Positions 33,404 through 41,264 of a DNA stretch of 53,808 nucleotides are shown in pieces. The stretch covers positions 1 to 53,808 of the forward strand of contig NZ_RKME01000035.1 in the NCBI RefSeq assembly GCF_003797825.1. Direction: 5' to 3'. Made by a program: the position numbers and the translations under genes. The notes under the pieces were generated by a model that ran no database searches, was not told where the DNA came from, and saw only the letters and a program-made list of their open reading frames with translations. The stretch is from Gordonia sp. OPL2 (lineage in GTDB: Bacteria > Actinomycetota > Actinomycetes > Mycobacteriales > Mycobacteriaceae). Numbering within the stretch: the first letter of the stretch is position 1; every line of letters begins with the position of its first letter.

Positions 33404-34282
33404 ATGACCAGTGACATCAGCACGAGCACCGCAGAGCACGGCGAGGATTCCGACAAGGCCGCGCACATCGCGCGATTCGGCACGCACGGCACATGGGGAT
33501 GGCACGGTCGGTTCTCGGCCGACGAGGCACGCCGGATCGAGGAACTCGGACTCGGCACCATCTGGCTCGGCGGCTCGCCCAAGGATCTCCAGCCGGTCCG
33601 AGAGGTTCTCGCGGCGACCGATCACATCACCGTCGCCACCGGCATCGTCAACATCTGGAACACCGACGCAGCGGTCATCGCCGACGAGTTCCACGCGCTG
33701 GAGACCGATTTCCCCGGACGCTTCTATCTCGGTGTCGGCGCCGGACATCCCGAGGCCACCGCCGAGTACCGCAAGCCGTACGACGCGGTCAGCGCCTACC
33801 TCGATGTGCTGGACGAAAAGTCGGTACCGGTGAACCGACGACTGCTCGCCGCGCTCGGGCCCCGGATGCTGCGGTTGTCGGCCGACCGCGCCCTCGGCGC
33901 TCATCCGTACCTCACACCACCGGCCCACACGACGGTGGCTCGCGACGAACTGGGAGCCGGCGTGCTCCTCGCTCCCGAGCACAAGGTCGTCGTCGAGACG
34001 AATGCCGTCGCGGCGCGGGCCGTGGGCCGTCCGCCGGTGGACCAGCCCTACCTGCATCTGCAGAACTACACGGCGAACCTGAAGCGGCTGGGCTACACCG
34101 ATGCCGACATCGCCGACGGTGGCAGTGACGAGCTGATCGACGCATTGGTCGCGCATGGTGACGCGGCGTCGGTGCGGCGCCAGGTCGATGCGCACCTGGA
34201 CGCCGGCGCCGATCACGTCGCCATCCAGGTCCTCGGATCCGAGACTCCCGTCGACGAACTCGCCGCGATCATCGGGGCGTGA
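33404..34282 (+). CDS. LLM-class F420-dependent oxidoreductase
   Basis: The 292-residue protein is a luciferase-like TIM barrel: GTWGWHGRFSADEARRIEELGLGTIWLGGSPKDL, ITVATGIVNIWNTDAAVIADEFHALETDFPGRFYLGVGAGHPEA and the C-terminal HLDAGADHVAIQVLGSE are typical of the F420-using TIGR03620-like branch in mycobacteria and Gordonia. The substrate is not known. It is divergent from the sulfonate operon and might share its control. ATG at 33404 is chosen as nearest the conserved core; no clear ribosome site is seen. Confidence 0.82.
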   Translation: MTSDISTSTAEHGEDSDKAAHIARFGTHGTWGWHGRFSADEARRIEELGLGTIWLGGSPKDLQPVREVLAATDHITVATGIVNIWNTDAAVIADEFHALETDFPGRFYLGVGAGHPEATAEYRKPYDAVSAYLDVLDEKSVPVNRRLLAALGPRMLRLSADRALGAHPYLTPPAHTTVARDELGAGVLLAPEHKVVVETNAVAARAVGRPPVDQPYLHLQNYTANLKRLGYTDADIADGGSDELIDALVAHGDAASVRRQVDAHLDAGADHVAIQVLGSETPVDELAAIIGA

Positions 34283-34301
34283 CCCCACCCGGCCCGGTTG
34301 T

Positions 34302-34359
34302 TTGACGATCGCTGAGGAGCGAGGCGCCGGCTCGTCTGCTTGACGATCCCTGAGGAGCG
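34302..34359. repeat. Tandem repeat related to the 26-kb block
   Basis: Two copies of a 20-base unit, TTGACGATCGCTGAGGAGCG at 34302-34321 and the same with one change at 34340-34359, follow the F420-oxidoreductase gene. The core CTGAGGAGCG is shared with the repeat at 25967-26115, there in context ATCCCTGAGGAGCGAGCG. They lie between convergent genes. Confidence 0.65.
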
Positions 34360-34381
34360 GGCGAGCCGTCCTGTCCGTGGG

Positions 34382-35116
34382 TCAGGTCAGCGCGTAGGTG
34401 ACGGTCACCGAGAAGGTGAGCGTCTGCTGGCCGGGCTCGACGGGGACAGGCGCGGCCGCCACGGACGAATCCCGTTGCAGGGGAGCGGGTTGCTCTTGCC
34501 CGCTGGTCGTCTCGGCGATCTTCTGCACCTTGCCGAGCGAGTCGCCGGCGAGGGATGCGTATTGATCGGCCCGCGATCGGGCGTCGTCGAAGGCGGCCTC
34601 CCGGGCCTGCTTCATCAACTCGGCGTCGTCGTCGATCGCGAAGGTGACGTTGCTGATCCGGGTGTTGTCGCCGCCGGCGGTGGCGGCCGCCGCGAGGACG
34701 GCGGATGCCTTCGCGATGTCGCGGATCGTCACGCGGATCGTGTTGGTCGCCTGATATCCCGAGATCTCACTCGATCCACCGGGTAGCGCGTTCGCGTAGC
34801 GGGGACTCAGATCGACCTGTTGGGTCGCCACGTCCTTGCGGTCGACGCCCTGGGCGACGACGGCATCGGTGACCTTCGCGACCTGCTCGCTCGATTCGTT
34901 CAGTGCGCTCGAGACGTCCGCGGCGGTCGCCTCGACCCCGATGTCGGCGCGCAGGGTGTCCGGTACACCGGTCACCTTGCCGCTGCCGACGACGGTCACC
35001 GTGCGCGGATCGTCACCACCGCCGTCACTTCCGCACGCACTCAGTCCCAGCGCGGCGATGACGGCGACGGCGACGGCGAGTGCGGCCGGCCGGGCCGCGC
35101 GGCGCCCGTGCCTCAC
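34382..35116 (-). CDS. SIMPL-domain (DUF541) lipoprotein
   Basis: A 244-residue protein with a signal peptide and lipobox LSAC (Cys28). The rest is a SIMPL domain: VTVVGSGKVTGVPDTLRADIGVEA, SSALNESSEQVAKVTDAVVAQGV, YQATNTIRVTIRDIAKASAVL and AREAAFDDARSRADQYASLAG, then the end LTFSVTVTYAL. SIMPL proteins form ring-like assemblies and are found on the cell surface; roles in stress tolerance have been proposed. GTG at 35116 overlaps the stop of the holin-like gene (GTGA), so both are coupled. Confidence 0.88.
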   Translation of the reverse strand: MRHGRRAARPAALAVAVAVIAALGLSACGSDGGGDDPRTVTVVGSGKVTGVPDTLRADIGVEATAADVSSALNESSEQVAKVTDAVVAQGVDRKDVATQQVDLSPRYANALPGGSSEISGYQATNTIRVTIRDIAKASAVLAAAATAGGDNTRISNVTFAIDDDAELMKQAREAAFDDARSRADQYASLAGDSLGKVQKIAETTSGQEQPAPLQRDSSVAAAPVPVEPGQQTLTFSVTVTYALT

Positions 35117-35499
35117 ACCGGTTCCTTGAGCAGCAATGCGAGGGCCCACCCCACGATGGAGATCACGATCGCACCCAGGATCGCCGACCAGAAGAAGCTG
35201 TCGACCTCGAGTCCCCAATGGGTGGTGTTGCGGGTGATCCACGCGGTGATCTCCAGCATGAAGGCGTTGATGACGATGTGGATCAGCCCCAACGTCAGGA
35301 TGTAGAGGGGGATCGAGAGCAACTGCACGATCGGTTTGATGATCGCGTTCACGGCGCCGAAGATCAGTGCCACCACGACGACGATCCCGACCTTCTCCCA
35401 CGTCGTCGATCCTCCGACGAAGTCGAGACCGGGCACGATGAGGGTGGCGATCCAGAGGGCGAAGCCGGTGAACGCGGAGCGAATCAGGAACGCGGACAT
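35113..35499 (-). CDS. Four-helix membrane protein, Phage_holin_4_2/YvlD family
   Basis: A 128-residue protein with four hydrophobic stretches: FTGFALWIATLIVPG, VGIVVVVALIFGAVNAIIKPIVQLLSIPL, ILTLGLIHIVINAFML and FWSAILGAIVISIVGWALALLL. NAIIKPIVQLLSIPLYILTLG is the motif of this family (YvlD-like, named holin but chromosomal and widely present). Role unknown; coupling to a SIMPL lipoprotein suggests an envelope function. Start at ATG 35499; GTG-type upstream starts are possible. Confidence 0.8.
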   Translation of the reverse strand: MSAFLIRSAFTGFALWIATLIVPGLDFVGGSTTWEKVGIVVVVALIFGAVNAIIKPIVQLLSIPLYILTLGLIHIVINAFMLEITAWITRNTTHWGLEVDSFFWSAILGAIVISIVGWALALLLKEPV

Positions 35500-35549
35500 G
35501 GGCACAGTGTGCCAGGAGAGTCGCCGAACACCCAGCACACGCGTGTCCC

Positions 35550-35648
35550 GTGCGGGAAGATCGTGGACTTTCGCGGGCCGGTTCGGTGGCGGCCATCGCA
35601 GCGGGCATCGTGCTTGCGTGGGTGGCCCTGATCGAAGTGTTGCGCTGA
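35550..35648 (+). CDS. Possible 32-residue single-helix membrane peptide
   Basis: In the gap between the holin-like and DUF1801 genes the plus strand encodes a GTG-started frame with a charged head (REDRGLSR) and a hydrophobic helix SVAAIAAGIVLAWVALIEV ending in LR. This is the layout of small membrane proteins. There is no ribosome site near the GTG and no clear -10, so the call rests only on composition. Confidence 0.28.
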   Translation: MREDRGLSRAGSVAAIAAGIVLAWVALIEVLR

Positions 35649-35669
35649 CGGCGCCCGGTCCGGATCGGC

Positions 35670-36008
35670 TCAGATCTGGTCGCGCCGAGCCGTGACCAGG
35701 ATGCGGATGGCGTCGGCGGGTGGGGGAGCCGACGGCTGGAATCGGATCGTGCCCTTCTCCGTGTCGAAGCCGTCGAGCCGCGGTGCCGCGGCCGCCACCG
35801 CGTCCGCGCTGAACGGATAGATGCCGATGTGCTTCTTGGTGCGCATCACCGACAACAGCGGCTTACCGCGGTAGGTGAGGGCCGGCATCCCGTAACCCTT
35901 GCCCTGTTCGGCATCCGGCACGACCTCGCGGGCGATCGCGTAGATGGCCTCGACCGCATCGCGATCGGCGGGTTCGAGTCCGGCCAGATAGTCGTCGACG
36001 GTGCCCAT
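35670..36008 (-). CDS. DUF1801 / YdhG-like protein
   Basis: A 112-residue protein with VDDYLAGLEPADRDAVEAIYAIAREVVPDAEQGKGYGMPALTYRGKPLLSV and KKHIGIYPFS, the DUF1801 (YdhG, iron-chaperone-like) pattern. The ATG at 36008 is four bases behind the marR stop, so it is co-transcribed with the regulator. Function not established for the family. Confidence 0.85.
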   Translation of the reverse strand: MGTVDDYLAGLEPADRDAVEAIYAIAREVVPDAEQGKGYGMPALTYRGKPLLSVMRTKKHIGIYPFSADAVAAAAPRLDGFDTEKGTIRFQPSAPPPADAIRILVTARRDQI

Positions 36009-36012
36009 GTCC

Positions 36013-36474
36013 TCATTCTCCCGCGTCCACGCGGGTCCGGTGCCGTTCCGTGAGCTCTGACATCGAGTCGAGTAGTTCGCCGAGTGCATCCAACTCGGCG
36101 ATCGTCCGGTCGTCGAACAGATTCTGCCCTTCGGAGACCATCGGTCCATATGCGGACCAGACCTGCTGCTGTCCGTCCTCGGTGAGCTCGACGAGAACCT
36201 TGCGCCGGTCGGTCGGTGCCGCGGTCCGTCGGACGAACCCCTTGTCGACCAGTCGATCGATGAGCGCGGTGGTCGCTGCCGGACGCAATCCGGTGGCCGC
36301 GGCGATCTCGCCGGCCGTGCACGGTCTCTCCGACAGCCAGTCCAGACATCGCATGTCGGCCGGTCCCACACCCAGCCTGCGCGCGACAGCGTCGTCGAAT
36401 GACTGGACCGTCCGCTGGTATCGCTGCATCGCGCGGCCGACGTCGGCCATCGCTGCTTGACGGGTGCGCGCCAC
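36013..36474 (-). CDS. MarR family transcriptional regulator
   Basis: A 153-residue winged-helix protein: CLDWLSERPCTAGEIAAATGLRPAATTALIDRLVDKGFVRRTAAPTDRRKVLVELTEDG is the HTH and wing of MarR proteins with the DRR motif. GTG at 36474 follows AAAGGA. It is divergent from an FAD monooxygenase with 71 bases between, which hold three palindromes, so it likely represses both itself and the monooxygenase until an aromatic or other ligand binds. Confidence 0.93.
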   Translation of the reverse strand: MARTRQAAMADVGRAMQRYQRTVQSFDDAVARRLGVGPADMRCLDWLSERPCTAGEIAAATGLRPAATTALIDRLVDKGFVRRTAAPTDRRKVLVELTEDGQQQVWSAYGPMVSEGQNLFDDRTIAELDALGELLDSMSELTERHRTRVDAGE

Positions 36475-36484
36475 CGTGGTTTCC

Positions 36485-36530
36485 TTTCGAAATACGAAAC
36501 ATTCGAAAATCGAATCATACGATCTTCGTA
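36485..36530. promoter_or_regulatory. Three adjacent palindromes, likely MarR operators
   Basis: In the marR/monooxygenase gap lie TTTCG-AAATA-CGAAA (36485-36499), ATTCGA-AAA-TCGAAT (36501-36515) and TACGA-TCT-TCGTA (36518-36530), all perfect. The last overlaps TACGAT (36518-36523), a fitting -10 for the monooxygenase. The sequence is much richer in A/T than its surroundings. The set fits binding of MarR dimers side by side. Confidence 0.7.
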
Positions 36531-36545
36531 CGAAGGGATGATGTC

Positions 36546-37763
36546 ATGCGAGCTGTGGTGGTGGGCGGGGGAATCGCCGGACCCGCGGTCGCTCTGGCGC
36601 TGCAGAAGGTCGGGATCGAACCGTCGGTGGTGGAGGCGCGACCTGCGGACGCCCGCGCGGCGGGTTCCTGGTTCACCATCTCGCCGAACGGTCTGGCCGC
36701 GCTGGCCGAGGTGGATGCGCTGCAGCGGGTACGGGCGCTGGGCGTCCCGACGCGCCGAAATGTGATGACCGGCGCCACCGGACGCACACTGGGAACGCTG
36801 TCGCTGGGTGCACCGCTCGACGACGGCACCCCCGCGTTGTCGTTCCACCGGCCGCGGCTGGCGTCGGCGTTGCTCGACGAGGTCGCCGAGCGCGGCATCC
36901 GGGTGTACGAGGGGACACGTGTCGAGGCGGTCTCCGAATCGGGAGACGTCGTGGTCGTCGACCTCGCCGACGGCCGCCGGCTGACCGCGGACGTCGTCAT
37001 CGGCGCCGACGGAATCCACTCGGCGGTCCGCGCCTGCATCGATCCCACCGGTCCGGCCGGGCGATATGTCGGACTGACGAACTTCGGCGGCATCACCCGG
37101 AACACGCCGCTGTCCGCGGCGCTGGCAGCGGAGTCGTGGACCTTCGTCTTCGGTCGGCGAGCATTCTTTGGCGCGCTGCCCACGCCGGCGGGTGACGTCG
37201 TGTGGTTCGCCAACGTCCCGCGCGAGCCGATCTCGCCGGCCGAGCGCGCGGCGACGACCCTCGGCGATTGGCGATCTCAGTTGGTCGAACTGGCCGACGC
37301 CGACGACGGTCCGGTGGCCGCGTTGATCCGTGACGGTGAGCTCGAGCTGGCGGGTGACAACACCTTCGACCTGCCAACGGTGCCGATATGGCATCGCGGG
37401 CGGATCGGGCTGATCGGCGACGCCGTGCACGCACCCGCGCCCAGCTCGGGTCAGGGGGCGTCGATGGCGCTCGAGGACGCAGTGGTCATGGCGTCGAGCC
37501 TGGGCCGCGCCGACACGGTGCAGGAGGGATTGCGTGCATTCGAACACTTACGGCGGCAGCGGGTGGAGAAGATCGTCGCCATGGGCGCCAGGGCGAGCAG
37601 CACCAAGACGCCCCGCGGTCTGCGTCGGGTGCTCAACGACACCGCGATGCGCCTGGTGTTCCGGTACGTCGTCACCGAGCGGTCGCAGGAGTGGGTGTTC
37701 GCCCATCGGGTGCGGATCGAGACCCCGGCGGGCACCGGCGACCGCGATGCGGGTGGGCGCTGA
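36546..37763 (+). CDS. FAD-dependent monooxygenase (PHBH fold)
   Basis: A 405-residue flavoprotein of the aromatic-hydroxylase group. The ADP-binding motif VVGGGIAGPAVALALQKVG is at the start, the DG motif is VIGADGIHSAVR, and the GD motif is IGLIGDAVHAPAPSSGQGASMALEDAVV. Such enzymes hydroxylate aromatics or inactivate drugs (TetX- or rifampicin monooxygenase-like members exist). It is controlled most likely by the divergent MarR. The ATG at 36546 has AAGGGA eight bases upstream. The exact substrate cannot be read from the sequence. Confidence 0.88.
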   Translation: MRAVVVGGGIAGPAVALALQKVGIEPSVVEARPADARAAGSWFTISPNGLAALAEVDALQRVRALGVPTRRNVMTGATGRTLGTLSLGAPLDDGTPALSFHRPRLASALLDEVAERGIRVYEGTRVEAVSESGDVVVVDLADGRRLTADVVIGADGIHSAVRACIDPTGPAGRYVGLTNFGGITRNTPLSAALAAESWTFVFGRRAFFGALPTPAGDVVWFANVPREPISPAERAATTLGDWRSQLVELADADDGPVAALIRDGELELAGDNTFDLPTVPIWHRGRIGLIGDAVHAPAPSSGQGASMALEDAVVMASSLGRADTVQEGLRAFEHLRRQRVEKIVAMGARASSTKTPRGLRRVLNDTAMRLVFRYVVTERSQEWVFAHRVRIETPAGTGDRDAGGR

Positions 37764-37785
37764 GTGCGGTCGTCGTTCTGGCGGT

Positions 37786-37814
37786 TTGGACTGTTCTGCC
37801 AGTTCGCGTAACAT
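37786..37814 (+). promoter_or_regulatory. Promoter of the infA-rpmJ-rpsM operon
   Basis: TTGGAC (37786-37791) and TAACAT (37809-37814) are 17 bases apart, a good housekeeping promoter. The expected leader to infA is about 200 bases; it includes a repeat of GATCACCC at 37892 and 37911 (GATCACCCTGATGGGATCGATCACCC), of unknown meaning. Confidence 0.6.
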
Positions 37815-38023
37815 AGAACGTCGGTGTGCGTCGCATGCCGGTCCTTGCGTGTCCTCGGCCCTGTGGCCGGGGGACATCCGGGTCCGGCGGTGATCACCCT
37901 GATGGGATCGATCACCCGATCCGGTGCCATCACCCTAACGGATATACATTGATTCAACCCGGCTTCGCGTCCCGGTTCCGCTCCTGCGGCCACCGAGTTC
38001 GCCGAGCCAGGATCGCGGAGGAC

Positions 38024-38245
38024 ATGGCGAAAAAAGACGGGGCCATCGAGGTCGAGGGACGAGTCATCGAACCCCTGCCCAATGCGATGTTTCGCATTGA
38101 GCTGGAGAACGGTCACAAGGTCCTCGCCCACATCAGCGGCAAGATGCGGCAGCACTACATCCGCATCCTGCCCGAGGACCGGGTCGTCGTGGAACTCTCG
38201 CCCTACGACCTCGGTCGTGGGCGCATCGTTTATCGGTACAAGTAA
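38024..38245 (+). CDS. infA: Translation initiation factor IF-1
   Basis: A 73-residue S1-fold protein: MAKKDGAIEVEGRVIEPLPN, AMFRIELENGHKVLAHISGKMRQHYIRILPEDRV and LSPYDLGRGRIVYRYK, the full IF-1 pattern. GGAG stands in front of the ATG at 38024. IF-1 binds the A site of the 30S subunit at initiation. Confidence 0.99.
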   Translation: MAKKDGAIEVEGRVIEPLPNAMFRIELENGHKVLAHISGKMRQHYIRILPEDRVVVELSPYDLGRGRIVYRYK

Positions 38246-38319
38246 GACTTTCCCCAGACAGGGGTGAGGACAGATCAGGCGCGGCTTCGTCGTGCCTGGA
38301 CCATCGAGGAGAAGCGGAC

Positions 38320-38433
38320 GTGAAGGTTCAGCCGAGCGTCAAGCCGATCTGCGAGAAGTGCAAGGTGATCCGCCGTAACGGTCGGGTCATGGTGATCTGC
38401 GAGAACCTGCGTCACAAGCAGCGTCAGGGCTGA
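38320..38433 (+). CDS. rpmJ: 50S ribosomal protein L36
   Basis: A 37-residue protein started by GTG at 38320 behind GAGGAG. It reads VKVQPSVKPICEKCKVIRRN and so on to HKQRQG, with Cys11, Cys14, Cys27 and His32 as zinc ligands; it is therefore the zinc-holding (C+) form. Position between infA and rpsM is as expected. Confidence 0.98.
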   Translation: MKVQPSVKPICEKCKVIRRNGRVMVICENLRHKQRQG

Positions 38434-38666
38434 TCATCGGCACCCCTCGGGGTCGCTTGAGACGTCGCGCCGGGAGCGAAGCGAGCGGGCGACAGAGTTA
38501 CAGACAACTGAATACACCTACAGAGCTGAACAGATTCTTGTGAAGCCCTCCTGGCACCAGCACCGACATACGGGTCGGCGCCCACCTCCGGTTCAGAGGC
38601 CGGAGCCCTCCGCAGAGAGAGGGGCGGACCAGGAGCAGACCTCTGAGAAGTGAAGGAAACCGCCAC
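38434..38666 (+). promoter_or_regulatory. Structured gap/leader upstream of rpsM
   Basis: This 233-base stretch between rpmJ and rpsM has no gene. It holds two successive hairpins, CCGAC-ATACGG-GTCGG (38563-38578) and CTCCGG-TTCAGAGG-CCGGAG (38586-38605), followed by a purine-rich segment. They could form a leader for regulation of the alpha operon, where S4 is the autoregulator in E. coli. No match to a known leader class is claimed. Confidence 0.4.
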
Positions 38667-39035
38667 ATGGCACGTGTTGCTGGTGTGGATCTCCCCCGCG
38701 AGAAGCGGCTGGAGATCGCACTGACCTACATCTACGGAGTTGGTCGTACCACCTCCAAGGAGATCCTCGACGGAACCGGGCTCAGCCCCGACCTCCGTGC
38801 GAAGGATCTGACCGACGCAGACGTCGCGAAGCTGCGTGAGTACATCGAGAACTCGGTGAAGGTCGAGGGTGACCTGCGTCGCGAGGTTCAGGCCGACATC
38901 CGTCGCAAGATCGAGATCGGCTGCTACCAGGGTCTGCGCCACCGTCGTGGCCTGCCCGTCCGTGGACAGCGCACCAAGACCAATGCCCGCACTCGCAAGG
39001 GCCCGAAGAAGACGATCGCCGGGAAGAAGAAGTAA
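38667..39035 (+). CDS. rpsM: 30S ribosomal protein S13
   Basis: A 122-residue protein with MARVAGVDLPREKRLEIALTYIYGVG and GLRHRRGLPVRGQRTKTNARTRKG, the S13 signature, with a Lys-rich tail. It contacts the 50S subunit and P-site tRNA. The stop overlaps the rpsK ATG as TAATG. Confidence 0.99.
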   Translation: MARVAGVDLPREKRLEIALTYIYGVGRTTSKEILDGTGLSPDLRAKDLTDADVAKLREYIENSVKVEGDLRREVQADIRRKIEIGCYQGLRHRRGLPVRGQRTKTNARTRKGPKKTIAGKKK

Positions 39036-39442
39036 TGCCACCCAAGTCACGTAGCGCAGGCCCCAAGAAGGGCACCCGCCGTCGCGATAAGAAGAACGTC
39101 CCGCACGGCAACGCACACATCAAGTCGACGTTCAACAACACCATCGTGTCGATCACCGATCCCAACGGCGCCGTCATCAGCTGGGCGTCCTCGGGTCATG
39201 TCGGCTTCAAGGGCTCGCGCAAGAGCACCCCGTTCGCGGCTCAGCTCGCGGCCGAGAACGCTGCGCGCAAGGCACAGGAGCACGGCGTCAAGAAGGTCGA
39301 CGTGTTCGTCAAGGGACCGGGCTCGGGTCGTGAGACCGCCATCCGGTCGCTGCAGGCCGCCGGTCTCGAGGTCGGCACCATCTCCGATGTCACCCCGCAG
39401 CCGCACAACGGTTGCCGTCCGCCCAAGCGGCGCCGGGTCTAG
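39035..39442 (+). CDS. rpsK: 30S ribosomal protein S11
   Basis: A 135-residue protein: HIKSTFNNTIVSITDPNGAVISWASSGHVGFKGSRKSTPFAAQ and VKGPGSGRETAIRSLQAAGLEV, PQPHNGCRPPKRRRV at the end. This is the complete S11 pattern. The basic head KSRSAGPKKGTRRRDKKN is actinobacterial. Confidence 0.99.
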   Translation: MPPKSRSAGPKKGTRRRDKKNVPHGNAHIKSTFNNTIVSITDPNGAVISWASSGHVGFKGSRKSTPFAAQLAAENAARKAQEHGVKKVDVFVKGPGSGRETAIRSLQAAGLEVGTISDVTPQPHNGCRPPKRRRV

Positions 39443-39466
39443 CGGGAAAGGGAGGACTAGAAAACC

Positions 39467-40072
39467 ATGGCTCGTTATACCGGCCCCGCAACAAAGAAGT
39501 CCCGTCGTCTGCGCGTCGATCTGATCGGCGGAGACCAGGCGTTCGAGCGTCGCCCCTACCCGCCCGGCCAGCACGGCCGCTCGCGGATCAAGGAGAGCGA
39601 GTACCTGCAGCAGCTGCAGGAGAAGCAGAAGGCCCGCTTCACCTACGGAGTGATGGAGAAGCAGTTCCGTCGCTACTACGAAGAGGCCAACCGTCGCAAC
39701 GGCAAGACCGGTGACGAACTGCTGAAGATCCTCGAGACCCGCCTCGACAACGTCGTCTACCGGGCCGGCCTGGCCCGGACCCGTCGTCAGGCCCGTCAGA
39801 TGGTCACGCACGGCCACTTCACCGTCAACGGTGTGAATGTCGATGTGCCCAGCTACCGGGTCAGCCAGTACGACATCATCGACGTCCGTCCGAAGTCGCT
39901 GCAGACCGTGCCGTTCCAGATCGCCAAGGAGATCCAGGGCGACCGTCCGGTCCCGGGCTGGCTGCAGGTGGTCCCGTCGACGCTGCGCATCCTCGTGCAC
40001 CAGGTGCCCGAGCGCGCGCAGATCGATGTGCCGCTGACCGAACAGCTCATCGTCGAGTTCTACTCGAAGTAA
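39467..40072 (+). CDS. rpsD: 30S ribosomal protein S4 (zinc-free form)
   Basis: A 201-residue protein with the S4 domain RLDNVVYRAGLARTRRQARQMVTHGHFTVNGVNVDVPSYRV. The head MARYTGPATKKSRRLRVDLI has none of the four Cys of zinc-binding S4, so it is the C- form. S4 nucleates 30S assembly and may regulate the operon. Confidence 0.99.
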   Translation: MARYTGPATKKSRRLRVDLIGGDQAFERRPYPPGQHGRSRIKESEYLQQLQEKQKARFTYGVMEKQFRRYYEEANRRNGKTGDELLKILETRLDNVVYRAGLARTRRQARQMVTHGHFTVNGVNVDVPSYRVSQYDIIDVRPKSLQTVPFQIAKEIQGDRPVPGWLQVVPSTLRILVHQVPERAQIDVPLTEQLIVEFYSK

Positions 40073-40148
40073 TACGCCCTGCAGCACAACGCTGCTCGGT
40101 TCACCCTCGAGGCCGTCAAATAGCGGTCGGCCAAAGGAGAAACACGAA

Positions 40149-41201
40149 ATGCTCATCTCACAGCGACCCACCCTGACCGAGGAGATCATCGCCGACGACC
40201 GGTCGAAGTTCGTCATCGAACCTCTCGAGCCCGGCTTCGGCTACACCCTCGGCAACTCGCTGCGTCGTACCCTGCTCTCGTCGATCCCCGGAGCTGCGAT
40301 CACCAGCATCCGCATCGACGGTGTCCTGCACGAGTTCACCACCGTCCCCGGGGTGAAGGAGGATGTCACCGACATCATCCTGAACCTCAAGGGCCTCGTG
40401 GTGAGCTCCGAGGAGGACGAGCCGGTCACCATGTACGTGCGCAAGCAGGGTCCGGGCACCGTCACCGGCGCCGACATCGTCCCTCCGGCCGGTGTCACCG
40501 TGCACAACCCCGACCTGCACATCGCCACCCTGAACGACAAGGGCAAGCTCGAGATCGAGCTCGTCGTCGAGCGGGGTCGCGGCTACGTGCCGGCCGTGCA
40601 GAACAAGGCGTCGGGTGCCGAGATCGGCCGTATCCCGGTCGACTCGATCTACTCGCCCGTGCTCAAGGTGACCTACAAGGTCGAGGCCACCCGTGTCGAG
40701 CAGCGCACCGACTTCGATCGTCTGGTGCTCGATGTCGAGACCAAGAACTCGATCAGCGCCCGCGACGCCCTGGCGTCGGCCGGCAAGACCCTGGTCGAGC
40801 TGTTCGGTCTGGCACGCGAGCTCAACGTCGAGGCGGAGGGTATCGAGATCGGGCCGTCGCCGGCCGAGGCCGACCACATCGCGTCGTTCAGCCTGCCGAT
40901 CGAGGATCTCGAGCTGACCGTCCGGTCCTACAACTGCCTGAAGCGCGAGGGTGTCCACACCGTCGGCGAGCTGGTGGCACGGACCGAGTCGGATCTGCTC
41001 GACATCCGCAACTTCGGGCAGAAGTCGATCGACGAGGTCAAGGTCAAGCTGCACGCTCTGGGACTGTCGCTCAAGGACAGCCCGGCCAGCTTCGACCCGT
41101 CCCAGGTCGCCGGTTACGACCCGGCAACCGGAACGTGGTCGGATGACGCGTCGTTCGACGCCGACTCCGGTGAGGATTTCGCTGAAACCGAGCAGCTGTA
41201 A
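40149..41201 (+). CDS. rpoA: RNA polymerase alpha subunit
   Basis: A 350-residue protein: MLISQRPTLTEE at the start, EPGFGYTLGNSLRRTLLSSIPGAA for dimer formation, and the C-terminal domain DLELTVRSYNCLKREGVHTVGELV then DLLDIRNFGQKSIDEVKVKL, which binds UP elements and activators; the Arg of VRSYNC corresponds to E. coli Arg265. An acidic tail of about 40 residues follows. Confidence 0.99.
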   Translation: MLISQRPTLTEEIIADDRSKFVIEPLEPGFGYTLGNSLRRTLLSSIPGAAITSIRIDGVLHEFTTVPGVKEDVTDIILNLKGLVVSSEEDEPVTMYVRKQGPGTVTGADIVPPAGVTVHNPDLHIATLNDKGKLEIELVVERGRGYVPAVQNKASGAEIGRIPVDSIYSPVLKVTYKVEATRVEQRTDFDRLVLDVETKNSISARDALASAGKTLVELFGLARELNVEAEGIEIGPSPAEADHIASFSLPIEDLELTVRSYNCLKREGVHTVGELVARTESDLLDIRNFGQKSIDEVKVKLHALGLSLKDSPASFDPSQVAGYDPATGTWSDDASFDADSGEDFAETEQL

Positions 41202-41264
41202 GGCTGTCGCCCAACCCTGACTTCCGCATCACTGCGATCGGGAGTTTCTTCTAGGAGAAGAGAA

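Noticed and set aside
38455..38500. GGAGCGAAGCGAGCGGGCGAC as another copy of the CTGAGGAGCG repeat
   Set aside because: Only a few bases agree; it looks like a general short repeat of GC-rich intergenic DNA.
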